Shown here piece by piece: positions 20,275 through 31,486 of a stretch of DNA of 64,000 nucleotides. A model generated the notes under the pieces. That model searched no databases. It saw only the letters and a list, made by a program, of their open reading frames with translations, and was not told where the DNA came from. The number at the start of each line of letters is the position of its first letter. Position 1 is the stretch's first letter. The position numbers and the translations under genes were made by a program. This DNA comes from DATARN01 sp963851105 (GTDB taxonomy: Bacteria; Actinomycetota; Acidimicrobiia; Acidimicrobiales; Palsa-688): NCBI GenBank assembly GCA_963851105.1, contig CAWKNP010000004.1, positions 372,001 to 436,000 of the forward strand, in the 5' to 3' direction.

Positions 20275-21261
20275 CTACGAGATGAGGCCGAGCTCCCGCA
20301 CCGTGTCGCGCTCGGCGGCCAGTTCGGCGATCGACAGGTCGATGCGGATGCGGGAAAACTGGTTGATTTCCAGGTCGGGCACGATGTGGTAGCTGCCCCC
20401 GGTAGTAGTGACCGGGAAGGACGACACCAGGCCCTCAGCGACGCCGTAGGACCCGTCGGACGGCACCGCCATGCTGACCCAGTCGCCCTCAGGCGTGCCC
20501 ACGACCCAGTCGCGCATGTGGTCGAGCGCGGCGTTGGCGGCCGAGGCGGCGCTCGACGTTCCCCGAGCCGCGATGATGGCGGCACCCCTCTGCTGGACGG
20601 CGGGGATGAATTCCTGCAGCCACGACGGGTCACCGATGGCCTCCATCGCCGGCGTCTCGCCCACGGTGGCGTGGAAGATGTCGGGGTACTGCGTGGCCGA
20701 GTGATTTCCCCAGATGGTGAGGCGGCGGACGTCGGCGACGGGCGCGTCGACATGGGTGGCCAGCTGGCCCCGGGCCCGGTTGTGGTCGAGGCGCGTCATG
20801 GCACTGAAGTGCTCCGGGGCTAACCCGGCCGCGTGGTCGAGAGCTATCAGGCAGTTGGTATTGGCGGGGTTCCCGACCACGAGGACCTTGACATCTCCCG
20901 ACGCATTTTTCCCGATCGCTTCGCCTTGAACGGTGAAGATGGCACCGTTGGCCGCCAGCAGGTCGCTGCGCTCCATGCCTTTCGTGCGGGGCCGCGACCC
21001 CACCAGGAAGGCCACGTCGGCGTCGCCGAAAGCGGTGGCCGCGTCGTCCGTCGCCACCACGCCGGCCAGGAGGCCGAGGGCGCAATCCTCGAGCTCCATG
21101 ACCACGCCGTGCAGCGCGGGGAGGACCGGGGTGATCTCGAGGAGCTGCAGGATGACGGGCTGGTCGGCGCCGAACAGGTCGCCGGCGGCAGCACGGAACA
21201 GCAGGCTGTAGCCGATCTGGCCGGCGGCGCCGGTGATCGCGATGCGGACCGGAGGGCGCAC
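20275..21261 (-). CDS. mdh: Malate dehydrogenase
   Basis: 328 residues. NAD-dependent oxidation of malate to oxaloacetate in the TCA cycle. The NAD fold is ITGAAGQIGYSLLFRAAAG, the mobile loop has the substrate arginines (GSRPRTKGMERSDLL), NPANTN lies at the domain junction, and the catalytic His is in IWGNHSATQYPD. This is the cytosolic/actinobacterial (MalDH type 2) branch. It starts 4 bases after the icd stop, so it is the second gene of an icd-mdh operon. Confidence 0.95.
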   Translation of the reverse strand: MRPPVRIAITGAAGQIGYSLLFRAAAGDLFGADQPVILQLLEITPVLPALHGVVMELEDCALGLLAGVVATDDAATAFGDADVAFLVGSRPRTKGMERSDLLAANGAIFTVQGEAIGKNASGDVKVLVVGNPANTNCLIALDHAAGLAPEHFSAMTRLDHNRARGQLATHVDAPVADVRRLTIWGNHSATQYPDIFHATVGETPAMEAIGDPSWLQEFIPAVQQRGAAIIAARGTSSAASAANAALDHMRDWVVGTPEGDWVSMAVPSDGSYGVAEGLVSSFPVTTTGGSYHIVPDLEINQFSRIRIDLSIAELAAERDTVRELGLIS

Positions 21262-21265
21262 GCCG

Positions 21266-22465
<1,200 letters not shown>

Positions 22466-22471
22466 CTGTCG

Positions 22472-22477
22472 AGACTA
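22472..22477 (-). promoter_or_regulatory. Candidate leaderless -10 box for icd-mdh
   Basis: TAGTCT on the minus strand, 6 bases before ATG 22465. The identical hexamer and spacing recur before the gene starting at 40410. Confidence 0.55.
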
Positions 22478-22546
22478 CCGCCGGTCGATCGGGGCCCGAG
22501 CCTCGGGGGATGTCGGGTCCCGCTTCGCCGCCGGAGGTTTCGTGGG

Positions 22547-23416
22547 CTACACGGCTTCGGCGCCGAGACCCAAGTTGGCGTAGATCTGGCGGGTCGCGAG
22601 TGACCGGTTGAGGGTGTAGAAGTGCAGGCCGGGGGCCCCTTCGGCCAGCAGCTTCTCGCACAGCTCGGTGGCCGCTTCGGTCCCCGCTTGGCGGACGCCC
22701 TCGTCGCCGCCGCTTCGGCCCGCGTGCTCGAGGCGGGCGGCGAGCTCGGCCGGCACCGCCGCGCCCATCTGGGCCATGCGGGGGATCGACGCCAGCGAGG
22801 TGATGGGCATGATGCCGGCGACGATCGGCTTGTCGATCCCCCGCGCCGCCACCTGCTCGACCAGGGCGAGGTAGTCACCGATGTCGAAAAAGAACTGGGT
22901 GACCGCAAAGTCGGCGAGCGCCATTTTCGCGCACAGTCGGTCCCGGTCGGTGTCCATATCGGGCGAGCGGGGATGGCCCGCCGGGTGGGCGGCGACCCCG
23001 ATGGAGAAACCGCCGATGGCGTGGGCCAGCTCGACGAGTTCGATGGCGTGGCGCAGCTCGCCCTCGATGGCGTCGGCATCGGTGGGGGGGTCGCCCCCGA
23101 GGGCCATCAGGTTCTGGACTCCGGCCTTGCGGAAGTTGACCATGATCTCGGCCAACTCGAGGCGGGTGTGGGCCACGCAGATGAGGTGGGCCATGGGATT
23201 GAGCGACGTGGTCTTGAGCATCCCGGCCACGAGGTCATGGGTGCGCTCTCGCGACGACCGCCCGCCCCGGTAGGTGACGGAGACAAACGACGGGTTGAGG
23301 GGCTGCAACTCGTACAGCGCCCGGACCAACGTCGCCTGCTCGGCGTCGCTCTTCGGGGGGAAGAACTCGAAGGAAAAGGTGCGACCGGCGGCGAGCAGAT
23401 CAGCGATCTTGGCCAT
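22547..23416 (-). CDS. metF: Methylenetetrahydrofolate reductase
   Basis: 289 residues. A TIM-barrel flavoprotein reducing 5,10-methylene-THF to 5-methyl-THF for methionine synthesis. Visible features are FSFEFFPPKSDAEQ with the catalytic Glu, FVSVTYRGG, HLICVAHTRLEL, LMALGGDPP and the C-terminal GLHFYTLNRS. The bacterial length without a regulatory domain is normal. It lies just downstream of folD on the same strand, which supplies its substrate. The 91-base gap to folD holds no clear hairpin. Confidence 0.93.
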   Translation of the reverse strand: MAKIADLLAAGRTFSFEFFPPKSDAEQATLVRALYELQPLNPSFVSVTYRGGRSSRERTHDLVAGMLKTTSLNPMAHLICVAHTRLELAEIMVNFRKAGVQNLMALGGDPPTDADAIEGELRHAIELVELAHAIGGFSIGVAAHPAGHPRSPDMDTDRDRLCAKMALADFAVTQFFFDIGDYLALVEQVAARGIDKPIVAGIMPITSLASIPRMAQMGAAVPAELAARLEHAGRSGGDEGVRQAGTEAATELCEKLLAEGAPGLHFYTLNRSLATRQIYANLGLGAEAV

Positions 23417-23507
23417 TGGCGCTCAAGGGTAGTGGCCGTCGTTTGCTTAGCCGAGCGCCTAATTGGCATCGCCGACCGAACTTCAGCCGGCTCGGGGTCA
23501 CGCAGGC

Positions 23508-24371
23508 TCAGCCCCGGGCCCGGCGGCGTTCGGCGCAGGCGACGGTGTTGCGCAGGAGCAAGGCGACGGTCGTCACGCCCACTCCGCCCAGCCGAGGGGT
23601 GATCCAGCCCGCCACGTCGGCGCACCTCTCGTCGACATCGGAAAGCAGCCGCCGCCCCTCCCAGGAGATGCCGCCGCCGACAACGGCCGCGCCGGGTCGG
23701 ATCACGTCGGGCGTGATCATGCCCGCTACCCCGGCGGCGCCTATCACGATGTCCGCCCGGCGGGTGTACTCCGCCCAGTCCTTGACACCAGTGTGGACCA
23801 CGGTGACCGCGGCGTTGGCGTCAGGCTCCTTGAGGGCCAGCAACAAAGACAGCGGCCGCCCGAGCGTCGGGCCCCGGCCCACAATGACCACATCTCGACC
23901 CTCGACGGGGACCTCGTAGTACGCCAGGATCGCCTGAATCCCCAACGGCGTCGGAGGGCGGGGGCCGTCGGCGCCCAGGGCCAGCAGACCCAGGTTTACC
24001 GGGTGGAGGCCATCGGCGTCCTTGGTCGGGTCGACGGCCAGCATCGCCTGGTTGAAATCGAACCCTGCGGGCACCGGGTTCTGGACGATGAAGGCGTCCA
24101 CCGCGGGATCGGCGTTGAAGCGCGCCACGGCCGCCAACAGGTCGCCTTGAGACCCTTCCGCCGGAATCTGCTGGTGGAGCGAGACGAGGCCGTAGCGCTC
24201 GCACATCTCGTGCTTCTTGGCAACGTAACCCGCTGACGCGGGATCGTTGCCCACGAGGATCGTGCCCAGGCCCACCGTGGTGCCGATCTCGGCCAGGGCC
24301 GCCACCCGCGCTCCCACATCGGCGTACACAGCGTCGGCCACGGGGGCCCCGGGCATCATCACCGCCGCCAT
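23508..24371 (-). CDS. folD: Bifunctional methylene-THF dehydrogenase / methenyl-THF cyclohydrolase
   Basis: 287 residues. It interconverts 5,10-methylene-THF and 10-formyl-THF. Visible features are ILVGNDPASAGYVAKKHEMC with the conserved Tyr and Lys, VQNPVPAGFD, DPTKDADGLHPVN, the NADP site VVIVGRGPTLGRPLS and the C-terminal PRLGGVGVTTVALLLRNT. Its 10-formyl-THF product feeds PurH and PurN, encoded directly upstream, and methylene-THF feeds MetF, encoded directly downstream. Confidence 0.94.
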   Translation of the reverse strand: MAAVMMPGAPVADAVYADVGARVAALAEIGTTVGLGTILVGNDPASAGYVAKKHEMCERYGLVSLHQQIPAEGSQGDLLAAVARFNADPAVDAFIVQNPVPAGFDFNQAMLAVDPTKDADGLHPVNLGLLALGADGPRPPTPLGIQAILAYYEVPVEGRDVVIVGRGPTLGRPLSLLLALKEPDANAAVTVVHTGVKDWAEYTRRADIVIGAAGVAGMITPDVIRPGAAVVGGGISWEGRRLLSDVDERCADVAGWITPRLGGVGVTTVALLLRNTVACAERRRARG

Positions 24372-24404
24372 CAGCGGGACGACTCAAGCGGACAGGTCGG
24401 CGAA

Positions 24405-24420
24405 TCCCGCTTTGGCGGGA
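24405..24420 (-). terminator. Hairpin after purH
   Basis: TCCCGC / GCGGGA with a 4-base loop, in the gap between the purH stop and the folD start. It may end the purN-purH transcript. Confidence 0.4.
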
Positions 24421-24444
24421 ACGGGCCGATCACCGAGGGCGCCA

Positions 24445-25973
<1,529 letters not shown>

Positions 25974-25977
<4 letters not shown>

Positions 25978-26543
25978 GGGGCCAGCTCTCCTTCTTGGTC
26001 CAGGAAACGGCGGATAGTGGCGGGATACAGCTGCCGCTCGACGGTCTTGATCCGCTCATGCAGCGTTTCGACCGTGTCGCCGGGCAAGACAGCCACTTCT
26101 TCCTGCGCCAGTATCGGGCCCTCGTCCACCTCGAGGGTGGCGATGTGCACGGTGCATCCGGTCACCGCGGTTCCCGACCCGAGAGCGTCGGCCACGGCAT
26201 GCCAGCCCTTGAAGGCGGGCAAGAGGGCAGGGTGGGTGTTGAGTATCCGCCCGGGAAAGGCGTCGAGGATCGGCGCCGCCAGGACGGTGCCGAACCCCGC
26301 CATGGCGACCACGTCGACCTCGTGGCGCTTCAGGGCGTCGACCACCCGATGGGAATAGCCGACACGATCGAAGGCCGGCCCGAACGACTCGCGCGCCACG
26401 AGCTCCGCCGGGATCCCCGCGGCGCTCGCCACGTCGAGGGCCGGGCACGGCCGGTCCACGATCACGATCGCCACCGGGAGCCCGGCGGCGAGAATGGCCG
26501 CCAGGTTGGTGCCGCCACCCGACGCCAGCACCCCGAGTTTCAC
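25974..26543 (-). CDS. purN: Phosphoribosylglycinamide formyltransferase
   Basis: 189 residues. It transfers formyl from 10-formyl-THF to GAR in purine synthesis. Visible are the phosphate loop VLASGGGTNLAAIL, the active-site segment NTHPALLPAFKGWHAV with Asn and His, and GCTVHIATLEVDEGPILAQ with the catalytic Asp. GTG 26543 has TAGGTT six bases upstream. Its stop overlaps purH. Confidence 0.94.
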
Positions 26544-26549
26544 ACGATG

Positions 26550-26555
26550 AACCTA
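26550..26555 (-). promoter_or_regulatory. Candidate leaderless -10 box for purN-purH
   Basis: TAGGTT on the minus strand, 6 bases before GTG 26543. Confidence 0.5.
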
Positions 26556-26573
26556 CCCGGTCGGACCCCGGGT
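26555..26573 (-). terminator. Hairpin after sucD
   Basis: ACCCGG / CCGGGT with a 7-base loop, beginning a few bases after the sucD stop and abutting the proposed purN -10 box. Confidence 0.4.
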
Positions 26574-26578
26574 TCCGG

Positions 26579-27466
26579 CTAGGCCTGGGCGGCGACGAGT
26601 TCCGCGGCCAGCTCGCCCGCCTCGGTCGGATTGAGGCCCACCCGCACGCCTGCGGCGGCCAGCGCGTCCATCTTGGCCTGGGCGGTGCCACTGGTGCCCG
26701 AGACGATCGCCCCGGCGTGGCCCATCTTGCGCCCGGGCGGCGCCGTGACGCCCGCGACATAGGCGACGACGGGGGTTGTCATCTCCCGGGCGATGAATTC
26801 GGCTGCCTGCTCCTCGGCCGAGCCCCCGATCTCGCCGATCATCATGACGACCTTGGTCTCGGGGTCGGCCTCGAAGGCGGCCAGGCAGTCGATGAAGGTG
26901 GTGCCCGGCACGGGATCACCGCCGATGCCGACGCAGGTCGTGACGCCGATGCCCTTCAACTTGAGCTCGTACAGCGCCTGGTAGGTGAGGGTTCCCGAGC
27001 GCGAAACGATCCCGACTGGCCCCCCGGGACGGGCGATCTCGCCGGCGGTGATCCCGATGTTGCACCTGCCGGGGCTGATGATGCCGGGGCAGTTGGGGCC
27101 GAGCAGGCGGGTGCCGGAGTGCTGGCGGCGCAGGATGTTGAATACCCGCGCCTCGTCCTGGGCGGGGATCCCCTCGGTGATGCAGACCACGAAGGCGACA
27201 CCGGCTTCGGCCGCCTCCACGATGGCGCCGGCCGCGCTGGCCGGCGGCACCGAGATGAAGCTGGCGTCGGCGCCCGTCGCGGCCACGGCTTCGGCGACGG
27301 TGTCGAACACCGGTATGCCCTCGACGTCCTGGCCTCCCTTGCCAGCTCGGACCCCGCCCACGATCTTGGTCCCGTAGGCCCGGTTCCGCAGGGCGTGGAA
27401 ACGACCCTGGCCCCCGGTGAGGCCCTGCACGATCACCTTGGTGTTCTCGTCGACGAAGATGCTCAC
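26579..27466 (-). CDS. sucD: Succinyl-CoA ligase alpha subunit
   Basis: 295 residues. The CoA-binding subunit of the TCA-cycle ligase (succinyl-CoA to succinate with nucleotide triphosphate formation). Visible features are KVIVQGLTGGQGRFHALRN, VPPASAAGAIVEAAEAG, GPNCPGIISPG and the phosphorylated His in KMGHAGAIVSGTSG. GTG 27466 overlaps the sucC stop (GTGA). Confidence 0.95.
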   Translation of the reverse strand: MSIFVDENTKVIVQGLTGGQGRFHALRNRAYGTKIVGGVRAGKGGQDVEGIPVFDTVAEAVAATGADASFISVPPASAAGAIVEAAEAGVAFVVCITEGIPAQDEARVFNILRRQHSGTRLLGPNCPGIISPGRCNIGITAGEIARPGGPVGIVSRSGTLTYQALYELKLKGIGVTTCVGIGGDPVPGTTFIDCLAAFEADPETKVVMMIGEIGGSAEEQAAEFIAREMTTPVVAYVAGVTAPPGRKMGHAGAIVSGTSGTAQAKMDALAAAGVRVGLNPTEAGELAAELVAAQA

Positions 27467-28659
27467 GCCCGCGCCTCCCGCTCCTCGGACGCCACGGCCG
27501 GAGCGGGATCACAAGCCGCCGCCGCGGCCAGGGCCACGGCCGTCCGGGCCGCCTCCAACATCGTCGGCCGGGACTGGATCCGGTCCGACTCGACCGCCTT
27601 CAGGATCTCCCGGCCCGCCTCGGCGTTGGTGCCGTCGAGGCGGATCACCATGGGCGCCGCGATGTCCACCCGCCCGAGGGCGGTGACGATGCCGTTGGCC
27701 ACCTCCTCGCCGCGGGTGATCCCGCCGAAGATGTTGATGAAGATGGCCTTGACCTTGGCGTCGGAGTTGATCACCTCGAGGGCGTTGGCCATGACCTCGG
27801 CGCTGGCGCCGCCCCCGATGTCGAGAAAGTTGGCGGGCCGTCCCCCGACCTGGTTGACGACGTCGCAGGTGCTCATGGCCAGGCCGGCGCCGTTGGCGAT
27901 GATGCCGACCTCGCCGTCGAGGCCGACATACTGCAGCCCCTTTGACCGGGCCAGCCGTTCCCGGTCGTCCAGTTCGTCCAGGTCCCGGAACTGGTCCCAC
28001 TCCGGGTGGCGAAATGCGGCGTTGTCGTCCAGCGTCACCTTGGCGTCGAGGGCGATTACCCGGCCGTCGGTCGTGAGGATCAGTGGGTTGATCTCGACCA
28101 GATCGGCGTCGCCCTCGACAAAACAGCGGTACAGGTTGAGCAGGATCCCGATGGCCCCATCCCGGGCGTCGAGGTCGAGACCGGCTTGTTCGACCAACGA
28201 GCGGGCCTCGGCCTCGGTGAATCCGACTGCCGGGTCGATGTGGCGCCGTTCGATCGTCTCGGGTTCCGTCGCCGCCACGTGCTCGATGTCGACGCCGCCG
28301 CGCGCCGACACCATGGCCAGGTGGGTCCGGGCGCCGCGGTCGAGGGTGAAGCTGGCGTAGTACTCCTGGGCGATGTCCGAGGCGTGCTCGAGCCAGACCC
28401 GCCGGACCCGGTGGCCCTTGATGTCCATCCCGAGGATCGCCCCGGCATAGGTGGTGACCTCGTCGGCGTCGGCGGCAAGCTTGATACCCCCCGCCTTGCC
28501 CCGGCCTCCGACCTGTACCTGTGCCTTCACGACCACCGGATAGCCGACCGTGGCGGCCACGGCTAAGGCCTCGGCCACCGTGTCGGCCGTCCCGCCGGCC
28601 GAGACGGGGATCCCGTAGCGAGCGAAATACCGCTTGCCCTGGTACTCAAACAGATCCAT
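27463..28659 (-). CDS. sucC: Succinyl-CoA ligase beta subunit (ADP/GDP-forming)
   Basis: 398 residues, ATP-grasp fold. Visible are MDLFEYQGKRYFARYGIPV, VVKAQVQVGGRGKAGGIKLA, LVEINPLILTTDGRVIALDAK with metal ligands, NGAGLAMSTCDVVNQVGG and FINIFGGITRGEEVANG. It pairs with sucD. The start overlaps the end of the B12-binding gene by 14 bases, so the three genes form one unit. Confidence 0.95.
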   Translation of the reverse strand: MDLFEYQGKRYFARYGIPVSAGGTADTVAEALAVAATVGYPVVVKAQVQVGGRGKAGGIKLAADADEVTTYAGAILGMDIKGHRVRRVWLEHASDIAQEYYASFTLDRGARTHLAMVSARGGVDIEHVAATEPETIERRHIDPAVGFTEAEARSLVEQAGLDLDARDGAIGILLNLYRCFVEGDADLVEINPLILTTDGRVIALDAKVTLDDNAAFRHPEWDQFRDLDELDDRERLARSKGLQYVGLDGEVGIIANGAGLAMSTCDVVNQVGGRPANFLDIGGGASAEVMANALEVINSDAKVKAIFINIFGGITRGEEVANGIVTALGRVDIAAPMVIRLDGTNAEAGREILKAVESDRIQSRPTMLEAARTAVALAAAAACDPAPAVASEEREARA

Positions 28660-29071
28660 GGGCCGGCTCTCCGTCGAGGGTGGATTCCAGCCACTGGCAG
28701 ATCGACGCCATGGTGGCTCCGGGGCCGAAGATCTCGGCGACGCCGAGCTCCTTCAACCGGACCACGTCGGCCCCGGGGATGATGCCGCCCCCGAAGACCA
28801 GCACCTGGCCGTCGTCGGGCGCCCGTCGCTGGTGTAGTGCCTCGATCACGCGGGGGAAAAGGGTCATGTGGGCCCCGGACAGTACCGACAGGCCAACGGC
28901 GTCGGCATCCTCCTCCACGGTGGTGGCCGCGATCTGCTCGGGCGTCTGGTGGAGACCGGTGTAGATCACCTCGAAGCCGTGGTCGCGCAGGGCACGAGCG
29001 ATGACCTTGGCCCCGCGGTCATGGCCATCCAGTCCCGGTTTCGCCACCACGACTCGATAACGCCTGCGCAC
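28646..29071 (-). CDS. Stand-alone cobalamin-binding domain, methylmalonyl-CoA mutase C-terminal type
   Basis: 141 residues consisting almost entirely of a B12-binding Rossmann-like domain. The base-off/His-on motif DxHxxG is present as GLDGHDRGAKVIA (about residues 14-26), followed by VGLSVLSGAHMTLFP and VFGGGIIPGADVVRLKELG. It matches the small (MutB C-terminal/McmA2) subunit of methylmalonyl-CoA mutases encoded as separate polypeptides. Its position just upstream of sucCD fits the entry of propionate-derived succinyl-CoA into the TCA cycle. The catalytic TIM-barrel subunit is not in this window. GTG 29071 has TAGTAT seven bases upstream. Confidence 0.85.
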   Translation of the reverse strand: MRRRYRVVVAKPGLDGHDRGAKVIARALRDHGFEVIYTGLHQTPEQIAATTVEEDADAVGLSVLSGAHMTLFPRVIEALHQRRAPDDGQVLVFGGGIIPGADVVRLKELGVAEIFGPGATMASICQWLESTLDGEPAHGSV

Positions 29072-29077
29072 TCCCGG

Positions 29078-29084
29078 AATACTA
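29078..29084. promoter_or_regulatory. Shared AT patch with back-to-back -10 boxes
   Basis: AATACTA. The plus strand reads AATACT six bases before GTG 29090. The minus strand reads TAGTAT seven bases before GTG 29071. The start codons are only 18 bases apart, so both transcripts must be leaderless or nearly so. Confidence 0.55.
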
Positions 29085-29089
29085 CGCGG

Positions 29090-29629
29090 GTGCCCGCGTC
29101 GCCCCCTGGCCCCCCCGACCGACCCCAGCCTCGACAGCCCCGGCGCCGGACCGCCCTGCTGGTCACCATGATCCTGGCGGTGCTCACCGCCGTTGCGCTC
29201 ATCGTGTTCGTACTCCGTTTGGCCAAGCGGCCGGGAGGCAAGGTCAACCTCGGTGAGCAGGAGTTCGGCCTCGGCCGCGATGTCGTGTTCGCAGCCCGGA
29301 TTGTCGACCATGGGCCGCTCATCTTCGCCCCACTGCGGGGATCGATCACCCTCTATGTCCAGCATCTGGGCCCCGACGTCGCCCACGGGTGGCTCGCCTT
29401 CGGAGCCCACCCCCCCGGCGACGCGGCCAACTGCTTCGTCATGTGGCGCCCCGTCACCCATGACTTCCTCGACCCGTGCAACCAGGCCCTCTACCCCGCC
29501 GACGGCCGGGGCCTCGAGCAGTACGCTACAAGGGTCGACCCCACGGGCGAGGTAGTCATCAACCTCCGCGACTCGTTCGGCACGGTGCCGTCCGTCGAGA
29601 CCACCACGACGTCGACGGCGGCGCCCTAG
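29090..29629 (+). CDS. Membrane-anchored Rieske-like protein lacking cluster ligands
   Basis: 179 residues. A Pro/Arg-rich start (MPASPPGPPDRPQP) is followed by one transmembrane helix (ALLVTMILAVLTAVALIVFVL) and an extracytoplasmic domain of about 130 residues. That domain contains LGRDVVFAARIVDHGPLIFA, CFVMWRPVTHDFLDPCNQAL and YPADGRGLEQYATRVD. The strand order and the W...F-x-DPC...Y...G-x-L-x-x-Y pattern resemble Rieske folds, where C-x-H and C-x-x-H hold a 2Fe-2S cluster. Here only two Cys remain and the His partners are missing, so no cluster is expected. Fold assignment is an inference. It is divergent from the B12 gene. Confidence 0.5.
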   Translation: MPASPPGPPDRPQPRQPRRRTALLVTMILAVLTAVALIVFVLRLAKRPGGKVNLGEQEFGLGRDVVFAARIVDHGPLIFAPLRGSITLYVQHLGPDVAHGWLAFGAHPPGDAANCFVMWRPVTHDFLDPCNQALYPADGRGLEQYATRVDPTGEVVINLRDSFGTVPSVETTTTSTAAP

Positions 29630-29648
29630 TGGGCCCACCTCGAGCGCC

Positions 29649-31376
29649 ATGACCGATATCGAACAGCCCGCGGGGCAACCGTCAGAGAAGCGCTTCCCCC
29701 GGCTCACGAAGCTCCTCACCCCTGCTGGCCGATCGCCCCGGCTGCTCCTCCTGGCGGCTGTCACCGGCCTGCTCACAGGCACGGCAGTGGCGCTGTTCGA
29801 CGAGCTCACGGGAACGGTCCTGCTCGGCCGTATCCAACGGGCGCCCCTCGCCGTCCAGGCGGCGGCGCCTCTGTGCGGCCTCGTGCTGGCGGCCGCCATC
29901 CTGCGGTGGGTCGGCCGCGGCGCCTCGCCATCGACCTCCGACGAGTACATCCGCAACTTCCATTCCCGGGACCAGCGCATGTCGCTGCGGACCGCCCCTG
30001 CCAAGGTGTTGGCCGCCATCGCCACCCTCGGCCTGGGAACCCCACTCGGCTACGAGGGCCCGTCGATCTACCTGGGCGCCGCCATCGGATCGGGGTTGCA
30101 GCGCCGGCTGTCGCATTTCTTCTCGCGCCGCGACGCCAAGGTGCTCCTGGTCGCGGGAGCCGCCGCGGGGGTGGCCGCCATCTTCAGAGCTCCGGCCACC
30201 GGTGCCCTGTTCGCCCTGGAGGTCCCATATCAGGACGACCTGGCCAAGAACATGCTGCTTCCGGCCCTGGTCGGTGCCGCCACGGGCTACATCACCTTCG
30301 CCGCCATGGCGACTACGACGCCGCTGTTGCAGATCAACGGCGCCCCCGCCTTCGACCTGCGCGACCTCGGCGGCGCCCTCGTCATCGGGATCCTCGCGGG
30401 TGTTGGCGCAAGGGCGTTCGCCGTCTTGATCCGCTTCGCCAAGGGCTGGGGAGCCCGCCAGCGACCGATGGTGGCCGCCGCCGCGTCCGGGGTGGTCCTG
30501 GGCGCCCTCGTCGTGGCCGCCCGCGCCATCTCCGACGAGCCGTTGGCGATCGGACCCGGCTATCGGGCGGTCCACTGGGCCACCGACCCCACCCATGGCA
30601 TCGCGGTGGTGGCTGCGCTGCTGCTGATCCGGACCCTCGCCGTGCCTGCGGCGGTGGCCGGCGGCGGCGTCGGGGGGCTGTTCATACCCCTCGTGGTGGA
30701 AGGGGCGCTGATCGGCCGGCTCTGTGGTGCCGCCTTCGGGCAACCGGGGAGCTCGCTGTTCCCCGTCATCGGCATCGCCGCCTTCTTGGGCGCCGGTTAC
30801 CGGGTGCCGCTGGCCGCGGTGATGTTCGTGGCGGAATCGACCGGCCGTCCCGAGTTCGTGGTCCCCGGGCTCATCGCCGCCGTGGCGGCGCAGCTCCTCA
30901 TGGGGCGGGCATCGGTCTCGGCCTACCAGCAGGCCCGCCAGGCCGGCCATCTCGAACGGCGGTTCCGCATGCCGATCTCGGAGATCGTGCAGACCGACAT
31001 CGCCACCATCTCGCCGACCGCAACGGTCTCGGAGTTCTTCACCCACCTCCTGGTCGGGCCCCGGCGCAGCTCGGTGGCGGTGATCGACGGCGACCGCTAC
31101 GTGGGGTGGGCGCGCCTCGAAGAGCTGCACGACATCGCCCAGGACCGGTGGGACACCACCACCGTCGCCGACGTCATGCGCCGCGACGTTGCCACCGCCT
31201 CCCCGCGGTGGACCTTCCGCCAAGCCCTGGCCGCCATGGAGGAAGCGGACGTGGACGAGCTACCCGTCGTGACCGCAGAAGGGGAGCTGCTGGGCGTTGT
31301 CGCCTCGAGCGACATCCTCCGCCTGCACGAATTGCTGGAGCAAGCGACCGAGGATCGCGGCGACCTCGGGGTATGA
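29649..31376 (+). CDS. CLC-family chloride channel/transporter with CBS pair
   Basis: 575 residues. The first ~430 carry the CLC membrane fold with about 10 hydrophobic helices. Selectivity/gating segments visible are GYEGPSIYLGA (the gating Glu of G-x-E-G-P is present, with Tyr where Arg or Lys is usual), GGGVGGLFIPL (the GxFxP-like loop) and GAGYRVPLAAVMFVAE. The C-terminal ~140 residues hold two CBS motifs (IVQTDIATISPTATVSEFF; VMRRDVATASPRWTFRQAL) that may bind adenine nucleotides. It moves chloride across the cytoplasmic membrane; channel or proton antiport cannot be decided. Confidence 0.88.
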   Translation: MTDIEQPAGQPSEKRFPRLTKLLTPAGRSPRLLLLAAVTGLLTGTAVALFDELTGTVLLGRIQRAPLAVQAAAPLCGLVLAAAILRWVGRGASPSTSDEYIRNFHSRDQRMSLRTAPAKVLAAIATLGLGTPLGYEGPSIYLGAAIGSGLQRRLSHFFSRRDAKVLLVAGAAAGVAAIFRAPATGALFALEVPYQDDLAKNMLLPALVGAATGYITFAAMATTTPLLQINGAPAFDLRDLGGALVIGILAGVGARAFAVLIRFAKGWGARQRPMVAAAASGVVLGALVVAARAISDEPLAIGPGYRAVHWATDPTHGIAVVAALLLIRTLAVPAAVAGGGVGGLFIPLVVEGALIGRLCGAAFGQPGSSLFPVIGIAAFLGAGYRVPLAAVMFVAESTGRPEFVVPGLIAAVAAQLLMGRASVSAYQQARQAGHLERRFRMPISEIVQTDIATISPTATVSEFFTHLLVGPRRSSVAVIDGDRYVGWARLEELHDIAQDRWDTTTVADVMRRDVATASPRWTFRQALAAMEEADVDELPVVTAEGELLGVVASSDILRLHELLEQATEDRGDLGV

Positions 31377-31486
31377 TCACCTGATCGGGCACAGGGTGGG
31401 GGTACCCGGCAGTTGGCAGTACCAGGTCCGCAACCCCGACCATGCCGGTTCCGGCCAAGTCGGGCCAATAACCTCATGACACCTCG

